NCBI GenBank assembly: GCA_037976565.1
Contig: CP137683.1
Location: forward strand, 9,306,976 to 9,370,975
Length of the DNA: 64,000 bases
Direction: 5' to 3'
Source of the DNA: Mesocentrotus franciscanus
Lineage: Eukaryota > Echinodermata > Echinoidea > Camarodonta > Strongylocentrotidae
Shown here: positions 21,191 to 33,006 of the stretch, one piece after another
How the letters are laid out: each line of letters starts with the position of its first letter
How positions within the stretch are numbered: position 1 is the first letter of the stretch
The notes under the pieces: model-generated
What the model was told of the DNA's origin: nothing
The model's input: the letters and a program-made list of their open reading frames with translations, nothing else
The model's database searches: none
Translations under genes and position numbers: made by a program

Positions 21191-23423
21191 TTTAGACCAA
21201 ATAAAGACCATATATGAAGATTGGACCAAATGGCAATTTACGGTCTGAATTTACAGGGGAATCTCTAGAATCCATATTTAGCATTCCTTCTCATACATAA
21301 CTGCACTTTGTGATCCATTGTTTTAAAAAAAAATGTTCCCAGCATTATAAACTTTGACTTTAAGTATGCTGGTTAAACCGCCCTAGAGGAGGGTAATATA
21401 AATTTGAACTTGCTCCTTTGCAGCAGGCCGGAGTACTGAATTATTCATATCCTATCAAGGTTGAAACAACTCACCTTAAAGGCATTCCGAATGGTCTAAC
21501 AAATATATGTAGTGAAAAAGAATGCTTAAAGGCATCGTTTAACAATGTTAAATCTGAGATGCATGGCCCTACGTGTTATCAGTGTCTGTGATATGGTGTA
21601 TTGAAGCCCTAAAAAAATTGCACTTCAAAATGATCATGAAGTGCCTCAAAAAAGTAAAAATCTTTGAGTGACCGGTTTTACCATACTCATTCTCCCCAAT
21701 AGACGGTAGTGTAATAAAAACCGTTAGGAAAACGAAATATGAAATTTCGATTTCCAATCATAAATATCTTGATAATCAGACAAGCGATCGGCTTGTAAAA
21801 GTCATGAAATTCCTGACTGACCCAAAGGTTTATAATTATGATTGCAGCATGAGCTAAATCCAGGATATTGTTTCAGAATCTGAGGCAATGCGTTTTACTA
21901 ACATATTCAAATTTAATGCATACTTTTTAAACAAAGGTTGCTCTTGACAACCTGAAAGCTTCACCAAGGCTTGCCCGACATATCAACAAGTATTGTTTGC
22001 AGACTGGATTCAATGTACTGTAGCTCATTTCATTCATTAATAACAGGTCAATGGAAAAAAAAAAATCGTCACTACATGTACATGTACATGTAGAAACATC
22101 CATAAATTTGAATATATACAGTGTACATGTATGTTTAAGTAAACCTGTCTATTCCATCTCACAAAGATGGTCATTCACCATGGTAACTATTCTGATATTC
22201 ACAGGTTTCATTTGATCAACACCAATGAAAGCATTTTTAATTGAATTCTTCTATTTGATTGTGCCAAGAGTTAACTGTGCAATTGAACAAGGAAACCGCC
22301 ATTGTGATCTAGAATACGGGGAATCTATCTTTCATTGGGTATTATTACCCAACCATTTGACATGGTCTTTAAATTCACAAAAATAGTAACTTTCCTGAAA
22401 ATTCACACAAGGGCCCAGGAACAACACTGGTGGTCTGACCAGGAAAATATTTGTGGTTTTATATTCTCTGTTGGGGGTTTCAAATTGGTTCCTTTCTAGG
22501 TTTTGAGTATAATCAAACACTATCATGTCATAAATAAACCAAAAATAGATTCTGACATATTTGTGTTTTAAAGTTAATGAGCCATGGCACTATATACAGC
22601 TTAAAGCTGCAAGCAAATAACATTGTTTTTTTTTCACATTCCAGTGTATAGTCAGAAGGTGCTAGTCAACTACATGTACCCATAAAAAAGTCGAAAAGCC
22701 CACCTTCGGAGAGTGGATTTTTAAAACGCCAGCAGAAAATTCATCAGTTTTTGCAGTGTTAATACTCGCTCTCGAAACACCGATGACTTATTCCTGCTTT
22801 TGATCACGCGACTATCCTCGCTTCCGTGCAATCGCATGCAAAGCAGCAACAAGTGCCCCTTCGCACTGCTCACCCCAAAGCAGAATGAGCAAACACTGTT
22901 TTAATGGGTTTTTCCATTATTGTAAAAGGCAGTCAAAATAATAGAGGGGTTTGGGGCTGTGTTGGAGTTCTTTCCAATGTACAAGTAAAATTAACTTGCA
23001 CTTTTTGCAGCAATTTTTGTTTATGTTCTGTTTTGTGTCATTCTTTCAACTCTTCTTTCTTTTCTGTCGTTTTGGACACTGCTTTGTTGTTGTTGTTGTT
23101 TTAAAGAGTTTAATTTGAGATTTCCAGCTCTGTTTCTATTTCTATTTAAATACTAGATCACTCTCTGCTGAGTCTGCTCAAATGTACAATACATATCTAC
23201 AAATTAAAAACTTTTGTTTTTCACTACGGTACATTTGATCATCAAACAGTGCAGAGCGAGAGAAAAATATGTTTCCCACAAAAAAACAGTTCGCCACAAA
23301 AAGATAGTTTGCTACAAAGATGGTCCATACTACATGTATTTACAGTTTTTTGGGGTTTTAGAAAGCATTATCAAGTGCATAAGCTTAAACATAATCCATT
23401 TTTAATGGGATAAAATTACTTAC
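21191..23423. other. Intron, no gene seen
   Basis: AT-rich DNA between the 511-codon and coiled-coil exons. A (TACATG)n run lies near 22075-22092 and a GC-richer patch at 22690-22870. No domain-bearing frame. Confidence 0.5.
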
Positions 23424-24956
23424 CGAAGCAGGTTGATCATAAGAGACTGGTTTTGATGAATAAGTGCCACTTTCTATATGTGCCTTGGGTTCATCATAAA
23501 CTGCAGGTTTAACCGTTTCTATATCTGTGTGTGTAAGATTCGAAACTTGATATGCTCCTATATCGGGAACTGGCAGCTTTTTAACATTTGCCATCACCTT
23601 GTCGATATCCTCATAGACATGTTCAGCGAATTTTCTGTCTATGGTGCGGCTCGCAGTGAAGCGTGTGTCGTTGAACCTGATGTCCTCACGGATTGCAGGA
23701 TCTGCGTCAGAGCTGCCCTCCTCTTCCTCATCAGATGGGCACAAAGTAGCATACACAGGGGTTTCCTTCATCATGTTCAAGGGTTTTTCCTCCTGTTCCT
23801 TATCACCACCCATCGTTGATGGGACACCCTGGGCGCCGTCATCAAGAAAACTGATCAGGTCATATTCGTGGATGCTGTTCGTTCCCTGGCGTTGGCTTGG
23901 AGGCTTGGCTGGTGGCACTGGGAGTTGAGTTTGAGGGTTCCGTCGACGGTTGGGTTTAATGGCAGCAATACCCTTCTTCCCATCTCCGCCATCATCTTGC
24001 TTGGGACTTACATCCATCAAGGGCATTTCTGGCAAGACCTTGTCCGACATGCTCTTTGTAACACCACGTTCATCAATGGGTCTCGGTCCTTTGAACCTAA
24101 AACTTGACAGTTCTCTCACTATTTCCTTGTTGGGTGGGATTTCACTTGGCGATTTGCTAACAATAATACTGACTTGGCTCTTGTCTTTGTCATCCACTAG
24201 TTTACAATCCTCATTCTCTGTCTCTTCATTCTTTCCTTTGCTTGTATCAGTGTCCTGGCTTTTCTTTTCTCTTTTGGAAAACCTCATACTCGTCACCCTC
24301 CTGACAGAACGAGCAATCCTTCCTGTCATCCCTTTCCCTTCTTCCTTTCCAAGACTCTGTCCTCTATACACCTCCTCTCCTTTCTTTCCATGCTGGCCCT
24401 CTTCAGTCTCTTTGATCTTTTCAGGGGCAACACTTGGGAACACAAACACATGTGGCACATCTTCTCTGAACTGTTCCTTCTCTTTTGGTAGGTCATCTGC
24501 TCTTGAAAATCTACTTTCATCCGGAACAGTTGCTAATAAACTAGGTGCTGAGGATTTTCTGAGGAAATGACTTGACAGTTTTCTCCTGAGTTCAGGACTC
24601 CCAACAGCCAAAAGATTCTCATTTGAGTTAGATCTTGTACTTCTTTTCCCCAAGACTTCATTAGGACTCCTGGGTTTCTCATTGTCTTTGCGGCTATTTT
24701 CTTCATCAATGCTTCCAAGCTTCCGAGCCTCCATAAGCTGAATCTTCTTCCCTATGCTGTCCTGCTTTGTTTCAAGTTCAGTGGTGTAATTGTCATTTGC
24801 ATCTTTCCATTTGGCTATCCCCTCAGGACCTCTGTATTCCGATTTCATTGAAGCCTTCTCAAACCTTTTGATCTTCCCAGATATGTCTTGCTGCTGTTCA
24901 CCTGCCATCCCTCCCAAAGTCATGTCCAAGCAAGAGTAGTACCTGAACAAGTTCCT
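23424..24956 (-). CDS. ARHGAP12/27-like: Large disordered linker exon with YxxP and proline motifs
   Basis: An uninterrupted 511-codon frame ends at a consensus donor (TCG|GTAAGT) in phase 0. Composition is charged, Ser-rich and low in hydrophobics, so it is predicted disordered. Visible motifs: a basic patch SVRRVTSMRFSKREKK mid-exon, a proline stretch PVPPAKPPSQ of SH3-ligand type, an acidic run DEEEEGSSDAD, then tyrosine sites VYATL, VYEDI, VYDEP and SYDQP near the end; YDxP sites are typical Crk/Nck/Abl SH2 ligands once phosphorylated. The 5' boundary is uncertain. An acceptor at TAG|AGG (exon from 24956) keeps phase 0 with the SH3 exon but has a weak pyrimidine tract. TTGTTCAG|G at 24942 is an alternative in another phase. 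An internal ATG (MTLGGMAGEQ, then GGGATGG context) could start an SH3-less form. Coding status is near certain from length and strand; membership of this gene is inferred from position and phase. Confidence 0.8.
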
Positions 24957-25439
24957 CTATCCATGTAATGTCACACAGTGGAGCTCAAACTTCAGCCCTG
25001 TGCACTCTACTGTGCAAAAACATATTCTGCATTTGTTGCAAATTCCAGGACAATCAATTCCAAAGTCCTGTTTGTTTTTAAACACCTACTGTACTGTACA
25101 TGTACAATTCTCAAGCGAGTAGCTCTTGTGCATGGGTTATGTCAGTGCTATCCAATTCCTTCCGACACTCAAAACAAACGATCTGTCCTCAAACACACGT
25201 AATCAAGTACTGTACTAGTTACAAAATGGAGCACATGACAGTTACATAAAACCTTTCAAAACTACTGGTAAACAACAAGTTCCAAAGTGATTTGATTAGT
25301 GAAATTCCAAAGCGGCTAGGTGTACATGTACTGCAACAGGGAACTTGCTGAACCTAAATCACCAACACAAAGCAGAAAATGGCTGGGAAAATTTTAAAGT
25401 CGGTCTATTCACTGCAAAGTTCATGCTAGTTTTCCACCT

Positions 25440-25710
25440 GAGCACTCTCTTTGTATGACTCGAGTTCCTTTTCTCCAACGTCAACAGCCCTGCCTGCTCG
25501 ACAGGTCAGCTGCGATAGGAATCCAGTGGGGAATCGTCAAACCGGTGAAACAAAGCAAGAGTCTCCTCGTTCACCTGATGTAACTGATAGAGAGGATGCC
25601 TCTGGTAACGTCACCGATTCCTGGCAGCTTTTCTCTTGCACGTCTTCCCTCTACTAACTAATTATTAACCTCTCTCTCTCTCTCCTGTCTGCTCTACATT
25701 TATACATGTA
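25440..25710 (-). promoter_or_regulatory. Possible internal promoter of the ARHGAP gene
   Basis: On the minus strand a TATAAAT box (25704-25698) is followed by a GA-rich stretch and then a patch richer in G, C and CpG than its surroundings. The patch carries two TGACG half-CRE motifs and a candidate donor CAG|GTGAAC near 25579. It lies 0.5-0.7 kb upstream of the 511-codon exon, which has its own in-frame ATGs in good context. Inferred: a start here would give a protein lacking the SH3 domain. The evidence is motif and position only. Confidence 0.3.
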
Positions 25711-26159
25711 GCACTTAGTCAGACTTTGGATTAGTTCAACCCCCATATTTTTTAGGGCCAACTTCCCCATTCGTTCACTAACTTTTTTGTACCCCAACAT
25801 TGAAAAAACAAAATCCCTAGGTCACAAAGTCCATTCAGTGAGTAAAAGAGTCCCTCTGGTTTGTCACCTCATGGGATTAAAGGAAGTACTGTATGTATTT
25901 ATGTACATGCAAGCATGCAAACTATTTATTTTTTCTCCAAAATATGTCATTATTACGAGATAATGAGGATGAGAGGGTCGTTTACAGAAAGGTATTTCCT
26001 GTTATGACATGTAGTGTACATTATGTAGCATGATTACTTTTATTTTGTCGAACTTTGTCAGCCTTTATCATAACGACAGGATATATCTGTCAAATGTTGA
26101 ATTACTAGCACCTTCCCCGAGATAAGTCAAGATCAGTTGGTAGTTGTACACAGTTAATG

Positions 26160-28060
26160 TACCTGTACATGTACATTAATATGTATATATCATCTGTTGA
26201 GATTCAGAAGGATGTTACATGTACATGTAGGTCCATGTAAAAGTGTAGAAATTAACACCCATCTAGCCCTCAACAGACGCACAATCTGGGTTAAGTGAAG
26301 TCCCAAAAAGTATATGAGTTGCATTTCTCAGATTCTTGTTTAATTCTGAGATTGCAAAGAAATTTGCAATTTCAATCTGCTGCCAAATACTTTTCCACTC
26401 AACAGTAATTGTGAGATGTTAAAAAACAGTTTAAATCCCTCTTCAATATCTACAAAAATTCTACATGTACTTATGTAAATTACCAAGATGTTATCTACAC
26501 ATTTTGTATTCTTTACTTCGAATTGATCTGTACATGTACATGTACATGTACTCCTGAATGCAGGCCTACATGTACTGTAAAACAGGAAAATTTGCGACAT
26601 GAAGTGTTTACAAACTGATGAGGACAGGCATTTTCACAGCAAAAAAACTTTGGCAAATTGCAAAACTTTTATGTGTCAATTGAGATTCATTCATAAAACT
26701 TTCGCGAACCTGAACTACAGGTACTCATAAAATTTGCGAACACTTAAAACAAGCAAAATTCCTACATGTACATGTACATGTACCTGTACACGTGGTTTTA
26801 TAGTATGTGAATTTTTATTTTTGAACAGTGCGTATCAAAGAAGCAACAACTTCTAACAATTTTTTGTGAATATTCAGAATATGAAAATGTTCACATGGCA
26901 GAAACACACATGCTCTTGAAAACAATGCTAGTATCCTTCTTGCCCTTTAAATCTGTATGACTTTTTAAACTCTAATATATTTTTTCTTCTCCTGTGACTA
27001 ATACAAGGGTTTTGCAGGATACACTATAAAAGAGTCACCTGAATTTAAAGGGTACAAATAAACAAATTTCTTCTTGCTCTGTTTATAGTGTATCCTGTTT
27101 ACATTGGCTTCAAAGTTCAAATGTGATTCCAGTACGGAGATATTGCAGTTCACAACCAAACTGCAATGTATTTAAAGATTTGAAGAGTACCAGTAACCTT
27201 AATAATTAATTTGCATACAGTTAGAATGTACATGTACATATACATGTACATGTACATCAACCTAAAAAAAATTACCGGCATGCTACGAGTTAATAGTAAA
27301 TGGACAACAGTACATGTACATCTACATGAGGAAAATATAGGATAACTTACAAAAAGAACACATATTTATGTAAAACCTCACGCAAAGACTCAAGTTGGAC
27401 ATGGGTTCCGCAAAGGCACCATTCTATGCGAGTGCCTACGTGTGCAAATCTAGTCTCCTCACTTGACGCTTTTATCTTGATTGAAAGTGTAAATTAAACA
27501 TGCAATAGCTCTTTAACATACATGTACATGTACATGTACATGTACTGTACGTAGAAGTAATATTCAGAGTACATATTTGAATACACATGTACTGTACATG
27601 TAGTGGCATGTGTATTATAGCAGAGCATTTTTTGTTGTTGGTGATTTGTACACTTTAAATTTTCATTTGTCATTGTAAAATTCTTAACTCTTCCCAAATT
27701 TTTCTGAATTTCTCCAAACCATTTTACCAGTTTCTGGGGTTTTTCTACATTTAGAGCTACACCCTGTACATGTATTTGGTAGCTAGAATTCTCCTTTTAA
27801 GGCACAGATTTGTTAGTCCTCAAGCCATTAATATTACTTAACTTTGCTTTTAAAAAAACATGTTGACAAAGCAGAAAAAAGAAAGAGGAACAGCTTGTGG
27901 AAAGTTTTAGAATTAAACAATAGCAAAGTACATGTACATGTACATGTGTATCCTTTGAAGTCTTGAAGACTATTTAATACTCAACTCTGTGTGCTGAATC
28001 TTCTGGCAGGAACACTTCATATTTTGAAGGACAACTACATGTACACTCTTCTTTTGAATT
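26160..28060. repeat. Region dense in (TACATG)n palindromic repeats
   Basis: Runs of the self-complementary unit TACATG occur at about 26162, 26220, 26530, 26765, 27230, 27520 and 27930, separated by AT-rich DNA. No gene. Confidence 0.8.
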
Positions 28061-28284
28061 CTTCTTCTGTATTTCACTTTCACTGTTTATAGTTTTTTTA
28101 ATATTTCTATGACGATTAAAAGCAACAAATACATGTATTCAATGGCATGTTTTAAAAATGTAACCTTATATTATGAGACCTTTCAATAAATTTGATTAAG
28201 TGTTTTTATCTATAAAAGTTGAAGGTAATATTTTATAAGGGTCTTAGGACTCTCAGCTTGCAAAAATTGGATAATAAAAAAGAC

Positions 28285-28535
28285 AGCTCTTCCTCTTCCT
28301 CTATCTCTTCCTCTTCCTCTTCTTCCTCCTCCTCCTCCTCCTCCTCCTCCTCCTCCTCCTCCTCCTCCTCCTCCTCCTCCTTCCCCTTCCCCTTCCCCTT
28401 CCCCTCCTCCTCCTCCTCCTCCCCTCCTCCTTCCCCTCCCCCCTCCCCTCCCCCCCCCTCCCCCTCCCCTCCTCCTCCTCCTCCTCCTTCTTCTTCTTCT
28501 TTCTTCTTCTTTCTTCTTCTTCATTTACTTCTACT
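28285..28535. repeat. TCC/CCCT/CTT polypyrimidine tract
   Basis: About 250 bp of almost pure pyrimidine on the plus strand: (TCC)n, then CCCCTT repeats, then C-rich, then (CTT)n. Long apparent Ser-rich or Arg/Gly-rich frames through it are artefacts. Confidence 0.95.
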
Positions 28536-29154
28536 TCTACAAGTCCTCACTTTCCTCTTAATTTTCCTCCTCTTTCTTGTTCTTCTCAGTCTTCTCATAG
28601 TCTGCAGGCATACAGACACTAATTTGACACTTTAACAAAATTCCTAATAAAGCCTTGAGTAGAGCCTACACATGTACACTGTAGCTATGTCAGTCTCTGG
28701 CTGTGTCCGCTTTAATTTAATACAGTGTGTATGCAGGATGACATCATTCTACATGTACATGTACATACATGTAGTCTCAAAGTGCAGGATCTGTTTTAAT
28801 AATACATACATCGACTGACAAGGGTTTGTGCCTGCAAACTATTAATGTACATGTAGTCTTCTCCCACTCCTACTGTACATGTACATGTACAAAGTCTGTT
28901 TTGCCTCACAATTTTTTTTCTTTTTCTAGAAGCGTGGTTCTTGATAGAAAGGGGGCCAGGTTCGAAATTGCGACTGCAAACTGTCTATTCTAAATCTTAT
29001 TCTTTAGGAATTATTCTGTACATGTACATGTATATTTATATTTAATTTCAACTCAATTCAATTCATATTTATTTCAATCCAACAGAAAGATAAACAGAGG
29101 CATTACAGATATAATTACAGAAAGTATGAAAACAAAAATATACATATACATGTA

Positions 29155-29498
29155 TACCATGTGAGTCAAAAAAAAGTTTACACCTAGAAAATTGCTAATT
29201 ATTTAAAAAATAATCTATGAACAGTAAATTATTATACATCTTATGAAAGAGCGTTTTATCCCAAATCATTTGGTATCATTTTTGTGTGGTAAGTCGTGGC
29301 GCAAGTCGATTTTTGCACTCTCGCAAACAATGCCTCCTGTTCATCCAAGTGTGAACACATATACCACACAAAAATGATACTAAATGATTTGGGATAAAAC
29401 ACTCTTTCATAGGGTGTATGATAATTTACTGTTCATAGATGATTTATAAAATAATTAACAATTTTCTAGGTGTAAACTTTTTTTTGACTCACACTGTA
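29155..29498. mobile_element. Tc1/mariner-like palindromic MITE
   Basis: Nearly the whole element folds on itself. The arms start GTGAGTCAAAAAAAAGTTTA and end in its complement, and internal arms such as TGATACTAAATGATTTGGGA pair across a loop near 29315-29350. It is bounded by TA on both sides. No ORF. Confidence 0.85.
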
Positions 29499-29901
29499 TT
29501 TGTACATGTATGTACATACAGTATTTTTTTTCTTTTCTTGACAAGTATACAAATACACTGTACACATAAACAAGAAATTCTTAATTTCTGAGGAAATGGG
29601 GGGATCCACTAAAATGCAGTGCTTGTAGTTTGTGGATCCCCCAGAAAAAAATACAATTGTTTCAAATTTTGCGAAGACTTCTTGGAAAACACAAAACAAT
29701 ATTTATACAGAACAAACAACCACGAAACGACAAGGAAAAGGAAAACAGATAAAAGAAGAAGGAAGAAGCAGGACAAATCATGACCGAAGAAGAGCTAGTT
29801 ATGTTGGTGATTCTGGGAAGGTAAGATCATTAGACCAAATAAATATTCAATTAATCGAGCAGATGATGAAGACCTAAATAAACAAGTGAAACGCTCTCGG
29901 C

Positions 29902-30664
29902 GGTCTCGCCTGCATTACGCAATTCGATATGATGAAAAATTGAGGTAGGGACATTATTGATAGGCAGGTTTGCCCATTAGCAGGCCCCCCAAAATGAATC
30001 CTCTGAATCTAATCAGCATTTTGAAGTGCATTTTGAAGTGAATATTGACTACGAATATGCAGACCTGAAATGACATTTGACCTTGACTTTGTCACCTAAA
30101 AGACTAATCACATGATTTGTGATACTTGATAACCCTTACAGTGTATGTTCAAGTTTCATGGAATAGGAATGTATACTTTCAAAATTACGATAAAAATTCA
30201 AGATCTTAACGTGATGCCACAACATAGTCTAAGTTTGATGACCGGAAATGACCTTTGACCTTGACTTAGTGACCTGAAATTCAACTCACATGATTGGGGA
30301 TACTTGATATGCCTTTAGTCTAAGTTTCATTGAATAATAACTTATACTTTCAAAATTATATTAAAAATTCAAAAACTTAACCTCAGGTTAAGTTTTTGAT
30401 GATGATGCCACAACATGATCTAAGTTTGTTGACCTTAAATGACCTTTGACCTTGACTTTGTGACCTGAAATTCTCCTCACATGATTGGGGATACTTGATA
30501 ACCCTTTAGTCCAAGTTTCATTCAATAAGACCTTATACTTTCAAAATTATATTAAAAATTCAAAAACTTAACCTTGGTTAAGTTTTTGATGTTGACGCCG
30601 CCGCCGTCGCTGCCACCGGAAAAGCGGCGCCTATGTCTCGCTTTTTGCTACGCAGGCGAGACAA
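29902..30664. mobile_element. MITE with repeated nuclear-receptor-type sites
   Basis: Ends GTCTCGCCTGC and GCAGGCGAGAC are inverted. The interior is about three copies of a 180-190-bp unit, each with TGACCTTTGACCTTGACTT or a near match (30071, 30249, 30440) and ATGATTGGGGATACTTGATA. The CCGCCGCCGTCGC stretch near the right end is GC-rich. No ORF. Confidence 0.75.
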
Positions 30665-30905
30665 AAATTAAGATGATTACCAGCTGTTATCAGATTACTA
30701 TTGTACCTGTACATGTACAGTAGCCTATACATGTATTACTACAAGATTTGAGCAAAAATATTTTTAGTTTTATCTTGAAAGAATTTAGGGATAGACTATC
30801 TTTAATATCTTCCTTCTTCTTTCTGTTTTCCTTTTCCTTGTCGTTTATGTGTACAGTGTAAAAATCGACTTGCGCCACGACTTACCACACAAAAATGATA
30901 CCAAA

Positions 30906-31985
30906 CAAGGATTAAGAGTCGAGAACGGTACAACGAATCGTCTTCTTTCTTTAATGATGAAATGTCAAAGCTTCCGCGCTTCGCATGGGAGGGGGACTGA
31001 ATTCAGACAAGGATTAAGAGTCGAAAATGGTATAACGAATAGTCTTCTTTCTCTAATAATTATTTGATGAAATGTCAAAGCTTCCACGCTTCGCGCGGGA
31101 GGGGGGAACTGAATTCAGACAAGGATTAAGAGTGCAAAACGGTACAAGAAATCGCCTTCTTTCTCTAATAATTTAGTGAAACGTCAAACCTTCCGCGCGG
31201 GAGGGGGGGGGAACTGAATTAAGACAGGGATTAAGAGTCGAGAACGGTATAACGATCGTCCTCTTTCTCTTGTAATTTAATTAAACGTCAAAGCTTCCAC
31301 GCTTAGCGCGGGAGGGGGTGCATGGGGGAACTGAATTCAGAAAAGGATTAAGAGTCGTGAACGGTACAACGAATCGTCTTCTTTCTCTAATAATTTAACA
31401 AAATGTCAAAGCTTCCGCGGGAGGGGGAGAACTGAATTCAGACAAGGATTAAGAGCCAGGAACGGTACAACGAATCGTCTTCTTTCTCTACTAGTTTAAT
31501 GAAATGTCAAAGCTTCCGCGGGAGGGGAGGGGGGGGCTGAATTCAGACAAGTCAAGGATTAGGAGTCCAGAACGGTATACGAATCGTCTTCTTTCTCTAA
31601 ATAACTTAAGAAATTTCAAAGCTTCCGGGAGGGTGGGGGAACTGAATTCAGACAGGGATTAAGAGTCGAGAACGGTACAACGATCGTCTTCTTTCTCTTA
31701 TAATTTAATTAAATTTCGAAGCTTCCACGCTTCGGGCGGGAGGGGGTGCATGGGGGAACTGAATTCAGACAAGGATTAAGAGTCGAAAATGATATAACGA
31801 ATAGTCTTCTTTCTCTAATAATTATTTGATGAAATGTCAAAGCTTCCGCGCTTTGCGCTGGAGGGGGGGGTAACTGAATTCAGACAGGGATTAAGAGTCG
31901 AGAACGGTACAACGATCGTCTTCTTTTTTCACTTATAATCTAATGAAATGTAAAGCTTCGCTTCGCTCTGTTCCCTGCACCTCCC
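30906..31985. repeat. Ten-copy GC-rich tandem array, ~100-117-bp unit
   Basis: CAAGGATTAAGAGTCGAGAA or close variants occur at 30906, 31008, 31120, 31225, 31342, 31443, 31553, 31653, 31770 and 31885. Each unit holds TCGTCTTCTTTCTCTAATAA, AATGTCAAAGCTTCCGCG, a G-run and CTGAATTCAGAC. Unit length varies mainly through loss or gain of CGCTTCGCGCG. Confidence 0.92.
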
Positions 31986-32480
31986 CACCCCTGAGTGAAA
32001 TAGCGGTCGGCGTGATTTTCAAATTTCAGTCCCCCCACCCTATTGGAAAATCCTGGATACACCCTTGCATTTCACTATAATCTAACGAACATTTGATGTT
32101 TATAATAATAGCCTCAACTCACATGACCTATAACAAACCACACATAGGGCCTATCACGCAATGCAAAATTTAAAAATAACAATCAAAAGCATGCAACAAG
32201 GGGAATCAGATATAGTAATCTTGCAAAATTATGATGAATTTAAACCCATAGGACATTGTATAATTTAAGTAATGAAAGTCTGATTTCATAGTTTTGGTAC
32301 CGTTGAAATTGAAGAATTAATTTTGATTTCATGTTCCTTCAAGCCCGCCAAAAGCTTCAGTTATGCATGTGCGATACACTTTCAAAGCCACTACAACAGA
32401 GTTCCATATTTGACTATTCATAAAAATACTGCAGATAAGGGATCTAATTCTAAAATCACGACTGAGATCATTCTCTATCA

Positions 32481-32845
32481 CAGGGGCGGATCCAGCCGGC
32501 GGCAAGGGTGGGGGCCTAAAAAGGGGCCCACTTCGTGCAAAAATTTGAAAATCGTGCCGGTCGATTTTTCGCTCAGTGGGGGGTAGTGAAAAAAAAAAAT
32601 TTTGGCACCGAAAATTTTTTTTCCGGGAAGGGTAATTTTTTCCACCCACCCCTTGGGCGCCAGGGTAGTGAGCACAATTTTTTTGGGGCACCGAAAAATT
32701 TCCCTACGGGCAGGGTTATTTTTTTTTCCACCACCACCCCTTCGGCGCCAGGAGGGGCCCAACTTCTTTTTTTTCAAAAAAAGGGTGTTTTTACCTGTTT
32801 TTTTTTGCTAGGGGAGGGGGCCCCCCCCCCCTGGATCCGCCACTG
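32481..32845. mobile_element. hAT-type MITE with 8-bp target duplication
   Basis: The ends CAGGGGCGGATCCAG and CTGGATCCGCCACTG are inverted with one mismatch. The direct repeat CTCTATCA flanks both sides (32473-32480, 32846-32853). The interior is G- and T-homopolymer rich. No transposase. Confidence 0.9.
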
Positions 32846-33006
32846 CTCTATCATGACGGGTATCGTGATCTGAGCATTGCGAACTAATGACTCCTCAATC
32901 ATATCGATCATAATAATTTTAAATAAAATTGCTTAATTTTAGAATCAAATTTATCATTGCTTCAATTTTCGAAAAATAACAGACATGACATGACAAGTAG
33001 AGCCTA

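Noticed and set aside
27360..27450. Minus-strand frame (EPMSNLSLCVRF) ending at a GTAAGTTATC donor
   Set aside because: Acceptor is poor, the exit phase does not match the neighbouring exons, and the sequence is AT-rich.
28219..28635. Poly-Ser / poly-Gly-Arg frames at 28.2-28.6 kb, and similar Lys, Arg, Ser or Phe frames at 43.2-43.5 and 62.1-62.6 kb
   Set aside because: They are translations of simple trinucleotide repeats on all frames.
32323..32873. Overlapping ~100-codon frames on both strands
   Set aside because: They are produced by the homopolymer-rich hAT MITE at 32481-32845.
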